The notes beneath the pieces are model-generated. The model was not told the DNA's origin, searched no databases, and saw only the letters and a list, made by a program, of their open reading frames with translations. Positions 1 through 7,989 of a DNA stretch of 64,000 nucleotides are shown in pieces. The number at the start of each line of letters is the position of its first letter. Within the stretch, counting starts at the first letter, position 1. The translations under genes and the position numbers were made by a program. Location: the NCBI GenBank assembly GCA_946555345.1, contig CAMNSS010000014.1:1-64000 (forward strand). Reading direction: 5' to 3'. Source of the DNA: an uncultured Eubacterium sp. Its GTDB lineage: Bacteria; Bacillota; Clostridia; Peptostreptococcales; Anaerovoracaceae.

Positions 1-145
1 TAAACGCCTTCGCTCGGCGGAGGATGTAGTTATCCATGGACGGGCGGCTGTAAAATTCCGTCATCAGGCGTGCGCGATCAAGGTCGATGACCGGCTGTGT
101 CATCCTGACTTTATCGTTTAGCTTTATGATTCTTTGGGTTAACAT
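1..145 (-). CDS. Second glycyl radical enzyme, N-terminal part only
   Basis: The first 48 residues of a paralogue of the enzyme encoded at 182-2539; the rest lies beyond position 1. The ATG at 145-143 follows a GGAGGGA site, and the protein opens MLTQRI..LNDKVR, then DLDRA.L and YSRPSMDNY..RRAKAF, nearly residue for residue like its neighbour. It lies 36 bp downstream of that gene on the same strand, so co-transcription is likely. Catalytic Cys and Gly motifs are outside the window, so activity cannot be judged. Inference: a tandem duplication giving two enzymes, or two subunits, for related substrates. Confidence 0.85.
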   Translation of the reverse strand, partial: MLTQRIIKLNDKVRMTQPVIDLDRARLMTEFYSRPSMDNYILRRAKAF

Positions 146-181
146 ATCTTTCCCTCCTCTGATTAAATTGATAGACTTATT

Positions 182-2539
182 TTAAAGACCCTTCTGGATC
201 GTCCTGTCGATAATATTGTTCTGCACTTCCTCGCTCAGCTCCACAAAGTATGCCGAATACCCTGCGACCCTGACGATGATGTTTTTATATTTTTCCGGCT
301 CTCTCTGCGCTGCGCGGAGCGTTTCGTCATCCAGCACGTTGATCTGGATGTGGTATCCGCCCTGTGCGAAGTGCGCCCGGAACACGGTTTCGATGATATC
401 CAGCCCTTTTTCACCCGCTGCGATGGTTGGATCGAACCGCTGGTTTAAAAGAAGCCCGCTCTGCGGCACGCCTTCATCACAAGCCGCCAGGGAATTGACG
501 ACGGCAGTCGGTCCGTTGACATCCATGCCGATCATCGGCGACGCATTGTCCGCCAGCGGTGAAAACGCCAGCCTGCCATCCGGCGTAGCGCCTACCGTCT
601 TGCCCATTGCGACATTATATACAACGGTCGCATGAAGGCTGGTCCACTGTCCGCCATGGGCATCCTTGAACCGCTTCATCGAACGGTCAAACAGATCGAC
701 GAACCATTCGCCGTATTTATCCGCCTGCTCGATGTCGTTGCCAAATTTCGGCGCTTTGTTGATTAAAAGCTGGCGCATCTCTTCCTTGCCTTCAAAATTC
801 GTATCCAGCAAGTCAACCATCTCTTCCATCGTCAGGTACTTCTGGTTGAAGATGCATTCTTCCATCGCCGCAAAGGAGTCGATTACATTGGCCATGCTGG
901 CGATCGACGTCGTCGTATAGTGGTGGTCCGAACCCTTTTGTTGTAGCATTTTGCCCTTTTCGATGCACCCTTGCGAAAAGCAGGAAGCCGTTATCGTCGG
1001 GAAGGTAAACGCATGGCCTGCAAGCGTCGTGTTTGCCATCTTGATGAACTTTTCCACGAAGAAATCGAGCTGCGCTTCGTAAGCCTTCATCACATCTTCG
1101 ATGCAGGTGAAATCCTTCGGATCGCCCGTCTTGATCCCGAGCTGTTTCTTCGTCACAGGGTCATAGCCGTTGTGCAGCATGATCTCCAGAACCTTGTTTG
1201 CATTAAAGTTGCCCGCATTTGTCTGGAAATCCGTCTTGCCTACGACGATCGGCTCAATACAGCCGCAAATCCCCCAGTTCCGTGCTTCTTTTAAAGTGAA
1301 GCCCAGGCTGAGCAGGTATGTAATCGCCGCATCGTCATTGTAAAACGCCGGATGGCCGCCCGTGTCACGCGCCGCCTTGATCGCCAGGCGGAACGTTTCT
1401 TCATTGACATTGCGGTGAAAACGGAAGGAAATGCAAGGCTCGTCGGTCTGCAAATCAAGCAGGCATCGCAGGAATACGTTTGTCAACTCGTTGCAGGCGT
1501 CTTTTCCGTTTTCCTTCACGCCGCCCAGCATCACGTGCATCCACAACGGACAGCCCGGAACGGCGATCGATTCCTTGTACTGGCGGATATTCCACAGTTC
1601 CGCAATTTTCAGCTTAAATTCGTGAATCAGCTCCTGGAAGTACACTTCATCCCTGCCTTCTGCCGTTTCCTTTTCAAAGAACGGGTACATATACTGGTCA
1701 AACCGGCCGAGGCAATGGTCGCCGCCAACGGCTTCCAGCACGATGGCTAAATGCGTAAACCACACGATCTGCACGCCCTGCAAGAATGTCTTCGGCGCAT
1801 ATTCCGGAACGGTCCTGCACGCCTCGGCCATCGTCAGAAGCTCAGCCTTCCTCGTTTCATCGCCGCACGCCTCGGCCTGCTCCTGCGCCAGATCCGCATA
1901 ACGGTGCGCAAAAGCGATAATCGCTTCCATCACGATGATCATCGCCTGCCATGAAATCCGTTGCTCCATATCGTATACATCCTTGCATACGTGCTGCGAA
2001 AGCCTTTGCTTGCATTCGTCGATATAGTGCCGGTATCCATACTTGATAATGTTATCGTAATCAGGAGAATGGTTCATCGTGGACTGGTTGGAAACGCCAT
2101 GCGTAAATACGAGCGCATCCAGCATATCCTTCACGTCAGGATCTTCCAAATCAGCGGCAAAATCGCCAAAGGTGTTGCCCTGCCATCTGCCCACCAGCTC
2201 GCGAAGCTCCGCCTTTTCTTCTTCACTGCGGAAAGAAAGGTCATCCGATATCCTGCAATCGAGCGTATCAAAATCGTCATACAGCCACTTCGTTACATCC
2301 GGGTGAAGCGGCACAGCCTGTATTCGGTCGCCCGGATGACCTGCAATCTGGGAATCCTCATCGATGAAAATCTTCTTGTTTTCCAGAAAATATTTGAATG
2401 CCTTCGCCCGGCGGAGGGTATAGTTATCCATGGACGGCCTGCTGTAATATTCCGTAATCAGCTTGGCACGATCCAAATCAATGGTCGCCGGGGTATTTCT
2501 CACCTTGTCGTTTAATCGTTCAATTCTCTGGGTTAGCAT
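182..2539 (-). CDS. Glycyl radical enzyme, dehydratase/lyase type
   Basis: Oxygen-sensitive radical enzyme of 785 residues, the usual length for the pyruvate formate-lyase-like family. The thiyl-radical loop reads GICGCIEP with Cys427 and Glu429; the Cys-x-Glu pattern is typical of dehydratases and C-N or C-S lyases. The glycyl-radical loop RVAGYSAYF places the radical on Gly760. Start: ATG behind AAGGAGGTAATCAC. It overlaps the end of its activase by 7 bp. The epimerase at 6931, the symporter and proC (15128) suggest a hydroxyproline-type substrate, as for HypD (trans-4-hydroxyproline dehydratase) or a ring-opening relative. The loop is GCIEP rather than the GCVET I recall for HypD, so the substrate is left open. 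Family certain, substrate inferred. Confidence 0.93.
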   Translation of the reverse strand: MLTQRIERLNDKVRNTPATIDLDRAKLITEYYSRPSMDNYTLRRAKAFKYFLENKKIFIDEDSQIAGHPGDRIQAVPLHPDVTKWLYDDFDTLDCRISDDLSFRSEEEKAELRELVGRWQGNTFGDFAADLEDPDVKDMLDALVFTHGVSNQSTMNHSPDYDNIIKYGYRHYIDECKQRLSQHVCKDVYDMEQRISWQAMIIVMEAIIAFAHRYADLAQEQAEACGDETRKAELLTMAEACRTVPEYAPKTFLQGVQIVWFTHLAIVLEAVGGDHCLGRFDQYMYPFFEKETAEGRDEVYFQELIHEFKLKIAELWNIRQYKESIAVPGCPLWMHVMLGGVKENGKDACNELTNVFLRCLLDLQTDEPCISFRFHRNVNEETFRLAIKAARDTGGHPAFYNDDAAITYLLSLGFTLKEARNWGICGCIEPIVVGKTDFQTNAGNFNANKVLEIMLHNGYDPVTKKQLGIKTGDPKDFTCIEDVMKAYEAQLDFFVEKFIKMANTTLAGHAFTFPTITASCFSQGCIEKGKMLQQKGSDHHYTTTSIASMANVIDSFAAMEECIFNQKYLTMEEMVDLLDTNFEGKEEMRQLLINKAPKFGNDIEQADKYGEWFVDLFDRSMKRFKDAHGGQWTSLHATVVYNVAMGKTVGATPDGRLAFSPLADNASPMIGMDVNGPTAVVNSLAACDEGVPQSGLLLNQRFDPTIAAGEKGLDIIETVFRAHFAQGGYHIQINVLDDETLRAAQREPEKYKNIIVRVAGYSAYFVELSEEVQNNIIDRTIQKGL

Positions 2540-3459
2540 GTGATTACCTCCTTATTATTGTCCTTCATATAAAAGCATTGTTTGCCATGAGGCTGCAGGA
2601 TGCTGTTTGCCTTTTTTACGAGCTGCCGCATTTGTTCATCCGACGGCGGCTCTACACCCGCAAGCTCATATTTTTTCCCGAGGGAAGCGTATTTGGATTC
2701 CCCTAAATTATGGTATACCAAAAGCTCATATTCCCTTACGGCAGGAAGCGTCGTAATAAACTCCGCAATTCCCGTTATATTTTCAACCGAATCGGTATAT
2801 CCCGGAATCACCGGCGTCCTGATGGTGATCGGAATCCCAAATTCGGAAATTTTCTTAATATTATCCAGAATCAACTCGTTTCCAGCGCCCGTTATTTTCT
2901 TGTGCAGCGCCGAGTCGATGATCTTAATGTCCATAAACATCGCATCGATATAGGAAAGCGCGCCCTCAAACTCTGCAAACGGGCTATATCCACAGCTTTC
3001 AACCACGACGTTAATTCTGTTTTTCTTGCACTTTTGCGCGATTTCTTTCAAGTATTTTCCGTGTGTCAGCGGTTCGCCACCGGAAAAGGTCACGCCGCCG
3101 CCTTTCATTTCATAAAAAATAAAATCTTTCTTAATTTCATCGAACAATTCGTCTATCGTGTATTCCTTCCCTGCGATCCGTTTTGCTTCGGCATAACAGA
3201 TATCGGTACACACCGTACAATTTTCAGGACACTTCGTCCTGTCGATCTTGCCCGTACCTGCGATTGCCCTCTGCGGGCATCTATCCCGGCATAAACCGCA
3301 GCCGATGCATTTTGACGGAGATTCTATAATTTCCGGACCGTAACTCTGCGATTCCGGATTGGAACACCAAGGACACCTAAGCGGGCAGCCTTTGAAGAAA
3401 ACCAGCGTACGCAAGCCATCCCCATCGTGAATCGAACATTTCTGTATATTAAATATCAT
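2533..3459 (-). CDS. Glycyl radical enzyme activating enzyme (radical SAM)
   Basis: Radical-SAM protein of 308 residues that would place the glycyl radical on the enzymes encoded just downstream. The SAM [4Fe-4S] motif CPLRCPWC (Cys25, Cys29, Cys32) is followed by a ferredoxin-like insert with two further cysteine clusters (CIGCGLCRDRC and CPENCTVCTDIC), as in dehydratase-type activases but not PflA. GGGVTFSGGEP is the conserved SAM-binding stretch. The start follows AAGGAGG, overlaps the upstream transporter by 11 bp, and the gene end overlaps the radical enzyme by 7 bp, so translation is probably coupled. One activase presumably serves both paralogues. Confidence 0.95.
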   Translation of the reverse strand: MIFNIQKCSIHDGDGLRTLVFFKGCPLRCPWCSNPESQSYGPEIIESPSKCIGCGLCRDRCPQRAIAGTGKIDRTKCPENCTVCTDICYAEAKRIAGKEYTIDELFDEIKKDFIFYEMKGGGVTFSGGEPLTHGKYLKEIAQKCKKNRINVVVESCGYSPFAEFEGALSYIDAMFMDIKIIDSALHKKITGAGNELILDNIKKISEFGIPITIRTPVIPGYTDSVENITGIAEFITTLPAVREYELLVYHNLGESKYASLGKKYELAGVEPPSDEQMRQLVKKANSILQPHGKQCFYMKDNNKEVITC

Positions 3460-4405
3460 GTGCGCCTCCTTCTACTGGTTTCTTTCGCCCCGCATTACGC
3501 CTCTGCGGAAGATTGACAATGATAATCCCTGCGCTGACGCAGGCAAGAGCCGTTAAATTTTTAATGGTAAAAATCGCTTCTCCCAATAGAACCGATGACA
3601 GCAGCATTCCGAAAACCGGAATGCTAAATCCGAAGATCGCCACCTTTCCCACTTCATTATATTTCAAGAGCAATGTCCACACGCTGAATGCAGTAGCCGA
3701 TAAAACCGCCATGTAAAACAACAGAAGCATGGATTTTATGTCAAAGCTGATCACGTGGCCTCCTGCGGCAAATCCGATCAGAATCAGAAAAACAGAGCCA
3801 AACGCCATTTGGTATGCCGTAACCGTCATCGGCGCATTCTTTTTCGCAAGCGGTTTTGTAAATACCGTGCAAGCGCCATGGGCAACCATGCTGATGAGCA
3901 TCAAGCCTTCCCCCATAAAAGTAATTTCCCCTGCAATTCCTTCTATGTTGATGATTACAATGCCGGCAAAACCGATAATGCACCCAAGGCCTGACCGCCA
4001 AGTCAGTTTTTCCCCCCGGATGAGAAAATGCGCCAACAGGATTGAAATAAACGTGCTGGCCGCATCGATAATCGATCCCTTCGTTCCCGTTATGTAGCTC
4101 ATGCCGATATAAAAACAGGTGTATTGCGTCGTCGTATTCAGAAGCCCAAGCCCCAGGATATGGGGAACAAATGGTTTTTGAATCCTGATGATGCGTTTTT
4201 CCAGCAGGCATGCCACAACAAAGGTTATCGCTCCCGCCAACAGGAAGCGGTATCCTGCAAACACAATTTTTTCACCTGCTGTTTCGATCTGCATCCACTC
4301 ATAGCCGAGCTTGATGCAGGGAAACGCACTCCCCCACAGCATACAGCACAGAACCGAAAGCCCGCACCTGACAGACGTTTTGGTTAGTATATGATCATCC
4401 TTCAT
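3449..4405 (-). CDS. EamA/DMT-family transporter
   Basis: Integral membrane protein of 318 residues with about ten hydrophobic segments arranged as two EamA repeats, for example LSVLCCMLWGSAFPCIKLGY near the N-terminus and a second repeat from about residue 165. Members export or exchange amino acids and small metabolites. It overlaps the activase by 11 bp and so belongs to the radical-enzyme operon, where it could export an end product. The ATG at 4405 lacks a strong ribosome site. The substrate cannot be inferred from sequence. Confidence 0.85.
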   Translation of the reverse strand: MKDDHILTKTSVRCGLSVLCCMLWGSAFPCIKLGYEWMQIETAGEKIVFAGYRFLLAGAITFVVACLLEKRIIRIQKPFVPHILGLGLLNTTTQYTCFYIGMSYITGTKGSIIDAASTFISILLAHFLIRGEKLTWRSGLGCIIGFAGIVIINIEGIAGEITFMGEGLMLISMVAHGACTVFTKPLAKKNAPMTVTAYQMAFGSVFLILIGFAAGGHVISFDIKSMLLLFYMAVLSATAFSVWTLLLKYNEVGKVAIFGFSIPVFGMLLSSVLLGEAIFTIKNLTALACVSAGIIIVNLPQRRNAGRKKPVEGGAHDI

Positions 4406-4445
4406 ATGTATCGCGTTTTTATATCCTTTCAGATCATCTATGATT

Positions 4446-4480
4446 CAGGGAGAATATTCCCGACGGAAATATTCTCCCTG
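4446..4480. repeat. 13-bp stem hairpin between symporter and EamA genes
   Basis: Perfect inverted repeat CAGGGAGAATATT / AATATTCTCCCTG with a 9-nt loop in the 202-bp gap between the symporter and the EamA gene. No T-run follows on the minus strand, so it is more likely an mRNA processing or stabilising hairpin, or a partial terminator setting the transporter-to-enzyme ratio, than a full terminator. Confidence 0.6.
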
Positions 4481-4607
4481 CTTTCGACCGTAAAAACGAT
4501 CTTTTCTTTCATGCCTATTTCCGTTGTTTCATCCTTGAATCGCCCGGAACGCCATGTCTGTCTTACCGCCTAAACGCCCAAACGCCTGGCGGCTCCTCCC
4601 GCAATCT

Positions 4608-6104
4608 TTATTTCGGGTCGATATACGGATCGGCCCATTCCATCAATTCTTTATCCGGGCCTTTCACTGCATTGAGTACCCAGGAAACAACGAACATGCC
4701 GACTGCTGCGCCGATCGGGGCTACACCCATGCCGGAAGCCCATGATAATCCCAGACCCTGCGTCCATACCAAGTATGTAGCAGGACCCATGATAGCGGAC
4801 GCCCATGCGCCTTCTTTTCTGGACTTTTTCCACAGAACGCCGCAGAACAGCGACATACACATCGAAGAACCAACGCCGGTCAGTCCCAGGTAAATGAAGA
4901 TCTGCAAGAAAGCAGGCGGCTCAACCATGTTGAATGCGAGCACGATCAGTCCGATTACGATTGCTGCCACTCTCGTTACAAGCACTTCCTTTTTCGGCGT
5001 CGCACTCTTGAAAAGCTTGCCGTAAATATCTCCGCCAACACCCTGTGCAACAACCAGCAGAATCGACGTCGCCGTGGATACGATCGCTGAGAAGAATCCG
5101 ATCATGATCACGCATGCCAGAATCGGCGGGAATAATTCCGTGGATACCGTTACCGTCATGTAGTCCGCTTCCGCATCCGGGAAACCTACCCTTCCGGCAA
5201 GACCCACGAGGAACATCAGGTTGAACAGAGCCGCCGTCAGAATCGCAATAATTAGGAATTTACCGATTGAACTCTTCTTCACATTCGGCAAAGCGATATA
5301 CCTTGCGGTGATGTATGGCTGGCAGAACATGATGAAAACACCATAGAGGAAGAGCATTGGGATGCCGAACGCAGTAACGGTTACTTCCGCCTCACTGCCA
5401 GATTCATAAATCTGATTGAACGACGGATAGTCTCCCGCCAAAATTTCTTCGATTCTGCCAAAACCACCGACATAAGAAATCGCTACGATTACCAGCATCG
5501 CCGACATAACCGTCATGAAGCATCCCATGAAGCAGTCGGTCCACGCAACGGATCGCAGGCCGCCGGAGCTTACGAAGAAAATAACCACGACCAGCATAAC
5601 AACCAAAGCCGCCTTAAACGGAATCCCCGTATACATTTCCAAGAGGATCGCTGCGCCTTTGAACTGCGCTACCAGCGTAAATGTAAAACAAATGACCATC
5701 AGGATTGACAGATAGAGCTTCAATCCTGGGGATTTATAACGCTGCGAGCAATAATCGGCAATCGTAATCGAACCGAATTTTTCCGACTGCAGCCTCATCT
5801 TTCTGATGATAAGCAAGCCCGGAATCGCCGTACCGGCAACGGTAGCGATGGCGATCCAGTAATACGGCCATCCAATCGTTGACAAAAGCCCCGGGTCCCC
5901 GATAAAAGATCCTGCACTTACTGCGGACGCCGCATAGGACATGGCCAGAACAAACGTAGGAGTCGTCTTGCCGCCCAGAAAATATTCCGTAGTTGCGCTG
6001 CCTGCGCCTTGCGTATTTTTCCTTGCGGCCCATATTCCTATAAAAACTAAAAATGCTAAAAATGCTACAATAAAAACGATTGCCATCGTATGCAAACTGT
6101 TCAT
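4608..6104 (-). CDS. Sodium:solute symporter (SSS family)
   Basis: Na+-coupled uptake protein of 498 residues with about 13 membrane segments. SSS hallmarks are visible: TEYFLGGKTTPTF and AMSYAASAVSAGSFIGDPG in the first helices (LeuT-fold TM1) and the FFSAIVSTATSILLVVAQG stretch in the region of the Na+ site. The start ATG follows GGAGGTGAAACATTACA. It lies 43 bp downstream of a tiny membrane gene on the same strand and upstream of the radical-enzyme genes, so it probably imports their substrate. SSS proteins include PutP (proline), but proline specificity is inference. Confidence 0.92.
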   Translation of the reverse strand: MNSLHTMAIVFIVAFLAFLVFIGIWAARKNTQGAGSATTEYFLGGKTTPTFVLAMSYAASAVSAGSFIGDPGLLSTIGWPYYWIAIATVAGTAIPGLLIIRKMRLQSEKFGSITIADYCSQRYKSPGLKLYLSILMVICFTFTLVAQFKGAAILLEMYTGIPFKAALVVMLVVVIFFVSSGGLRSVAWTDCFMGCFMTVMSAMLVIVAISYVGGFGRIEEILAGDYPSFNQIYESGSEAEVTVTAFGIPMLFLYGVFIMFCQPYITARYIALPNVKKSSIGKFLIIAILTAALFNLMFLVGLAGRVGFPDAEADYMTVTVSTELFPPILACVIMIGFFSAIVSTATSILLVVAQGVGGDIYGKLFKSATPKKEVLVTRVAAIVIGLIVLAFNMVEPPAFLQIFIYLGLTGVGSSMCMSLFCGVLWKKSRKEGAWASAIMGPATYLVWTQGLGLSWASGMGVAPIGAAVGMFVVSWVLNAVKGPDKELMEWADPYIDPK

Positions 6105-6147
6105 TGTAATGTTTCACCTCCATTAATTGTAAAGATCATCGCTTATG

Positions 6148-6315
6148 CTAATTCCTTTCCGCTACTTCTTTGCTTCTGTTTAATTCAGCCAGTTCAGCGA
6201 GCCTTCTGTCGAGTTCATCTTCTTCTCCGCCGCTCTTCATCCAGACAGCGATCGCAATGATAGAACCGATGACAAGAACAGCTTCTACGCCCAGCATAAA
6301 TACCCATGTTGCCAT
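6148..6315 (-). CDS. Small symporter accessory membrane protein, 55 aa
   Basis: A short open frame (55 codons) with an excellent ribosome site (AAAGGAGGATAACG before ATG at 6315). The protein opens MATWVFMLGVEAVLVIGSII, one hydrophobic helix of about 24 residues, followed by a charged tail with EEDELDRRLAELAEL, a likely amphipathic helix. It precedes the SSS symporter by 43 bp. Small single-helix partners encoded next to SSS transporters are known in Clostridia and annotated as symporter small accessory proteins; the assignment rests on layout and topology. Probably a subunit or stabiliser of the transporter. Confidence 0.8.
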   Translation of the reverse strand: MATWVFMLGVEAVLVIGSIIAIAVWMKSGGEEDELDRRLAELAELNRSKEVAERN

Positions 6316-6406
6316 ATCGTTATCCTCCTTTCCCGTTTTTTTGCGCTTCTTTCAACTTGCTTGCCGAAACACCCGGCACATCGTACTTTTCCCTGCTAAT
6401 AGTATT

Positions 6407-6423
6407 AACAAGATTCATGCCAA
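6407..6423 (-). promoter_or_regulatory. Candidate sigma54 (-24/-12) promoter
   Basis: On the minus strand TTGGCATGAATCTTGTT matches the sigma54 consensus TTGGCAC-N5-TTGCT with the -24 GG intact and GT in place of the usual GC at -12. It lies about 85 bp upstream of the accessory-protein start, the first gene of the transporter/radical-enzyme unit. A sigma54-dependent activator is encoded nearby at 7990. The -12 mismatch keeps confidence moderate. Confidence 0.55.
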
Positions 6424-6534
6424 CCCATTTTACTCTATATTTTACATTTTGTGGATTTTTTCGACCAATTTCAACGGTTAAATTCCATATTATGGCTGCT
6501 TTGCTGCTTCCTGCGGTTTTTTTCCCGCCTATTC

Positions 6535-6680
6535 TGTGTCATATAGGACACAATGTAATTCTGTCACTTTTTTCTGAAAAAATGAAAAATCAGCAATTTA
6601 ACCGCATAATGCAGGTTTTCCATATATTGTGTTTCCTTATTGATACATTTAATTTGTCATTGTGTTTCTTTTTTGTTACA
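6535..6680. promoter_or_regulatory. Dyad-symmetry activator sites in the divergent control region
   Basis: Three related sites: a perfect dyad TGTGTC-N6-GACACA at 6535-6552, and two direct repeats TGTGTTTC-N8-TACA at 6628-6647 and 6661-6680 whose starts are 33 bp apart, about three helical turns. They lie roughly 110-270 bp upstream of the candidate sigma54 promoter, a normal distance for an enhancer-binding activator, and also upstream of the divergent epimerase promoter. Likely binding sites for the regulator at 7990 (inference). Confidence 0.5.
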
Positions 6681-6788
6681 TTTGCATAAAATCCTTTTAT
6701 CCGGCCGAAAATAAATAAGGCATCCAAGAAAAAATAATTTGGAAATAATTACATACCGGCTTCACGCCTCCCCGCGGGATCGTTTTTC

Positions 6789-6818
6789 TTGACAATTTCA
6801 GCCGCATTCGTATATAAT
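6789..6818 (+). promoter_or_regulatory. Sigma-A promoter of the epimerase gene
   Basis: TTGACA, an 18-bp spacer and TATAAT, a consensus housekeeping promoter. It would give a leader of about 105 nt before the epimerase ATG at 6931. It points away from the radical-enzyme operon. Confidence 0.8.
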
Positions 6819-6930
6819 GGTTCAAACTACAGCGTTCTTTATCATTGCTTTCCGTTTGGTGGATAAAACACTTTTCCTGGATACATCTGTATTTTTCCCA
6901 ATCAATTTTCAGGAACGAGGAGGTTAATAA

Positions 6931-7938
6931 ATGAACGCTAAAAAAACTTTCAGGACAATCGAAACCCACACCCTTGGACAGCCTACGCGCAATGTGGTCA
7001 GCGGTTTCGCGCATATTCCCGGCGCTACCATGGAGGAAAAATTCCTTTATATGCAAAAACATGAAGATTGGTTTCGCAAGCTATTGTGCTTCGAACCAAG
7101 AGGGAACGACATCATGTCGGCAACCATCATTACAGAACCTTGCAGCCCGGGGACGGATGTTGGCGTACTTTACTTTGAAACAAGCGGCTGGCTTCCGATG
7201 TGCGGGCATGATACCATGGGTGTTACGGTTGCCCTGATCGAAGCGGGACTGGTAAAGGTTACGGAACCCATTACCGAAATCAAACTTGATACGCCTGCCG
7301 GTGTGGTTTGCGTGGAAGCGCTGGTGGAAAACGGCTCTGTGAAAGAAGTATCGTTCATCAACGCACCTGCGCTCGTGCTGAAAGAGAACCTCACGGTACA
7401 GACGAAGGAATTTGGACCGCTGACGATGGATGTTTCTTGGGGCGGCAATCTCTATGCCCTGATCCCTGCCGAATCGGTAGGAATTTCAATCAAAGAAGAA
7501 AACTACAGCAAAATCATGGCGGCGGCGCAATCCATCGCAAAGGACATTAACGAACAGGTTGATTTTCGTCATCCTGAATTATCCTTTGTATCGGAAGTCA
7601 CTCATGTAGAATTCTATGGACCGCCTAAAAGCCCTGATGCTGATGTCCAAAACTGTGTCGTAGCGCTGCCAAAGACCATCGACCGGTCGCCATGCGGCAC
7701 GGGAACTTCTGCGAAAGCAGCCGTATTATACAACAAGGGGAAATTAAAGGCCGGCGAAAGCTTTGTTCACGAAAGCATCATCGGCTCGCTGTTTAAATGC
7801 GAGATCGTGGAAGAGCTGACCGTAGGCGGCTTGCCTGCCGTCCGCCCTAAAGTGACAGGCAACGCCTGCATCATGGGATACGCCACTTGGATTCTCGATC
7901 CGAAAGATCCGTTCCCGGAAGGCTTCCTGCTGGCATAA
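6931..7938 (+). CDS. Proline racemase / 4-hydroxyproline epimerase family protein
   Basis: PLP-independent two-base racemase of 335 residues, the family's normal size. Both catalytic cysteines are present: MCGHDT near residue 90 and DRSPCGTGTSAK near residue 255. This argues against the related trans-3-hydroxyproline dehydratases, in which one Cys is replaced by Thr or Ser. Start ATG follows GAGGAGGTTAATAA. The product could interconvert L- and D-proline (as PrdF) or epimerise 4-hydroxyproline at C2; sequence alone does not decide. It diverges from the symporter/radical-enzyme unit and precedes its likely regulator by 51 bp. Confidence 0.92.
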   Translation: MNAKKTFRTIETHTLGQPTRNVVSGFAHIPGATMEEKFLYMQKHEDWFRKLLCFEPRGNDIMSATIITEPCSPGTDVGVLYFETSGWLPMCGHDTMGVTVALIEAGLVKVTEPITEIKLDTPAGVVCVEALVENGSVKEVSFINAPALVLKENLTVQTKEFGPLTMDVSWGGNLYALIPAESVGISIKEENYSKIMAAAQSIAKDINEQVDFRHPELSFVSEVTHVEFYGPPKSPDADVQNCVVALPKTIDRSPCGTGTSAKAAVLYNKGKLKAGESFVHESIIGSLFKCEIVEELTVGGLPAVRPKVTGNACIMGYATWILDPKDPFPEGFLLA

Positions 7939-7989
7939 TGACCGTACGCTATCATGAACCGTACGCTATAATTATTTTGGGATAGAAAA

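Noticed and set aside
216..2515. Several plus-strand open frames of 60-184 codons across the radical-enzyme gene
   Set aside because: They are antisense to a gene with full conserved motifs, have no ribosome sites and show no protein signatures.
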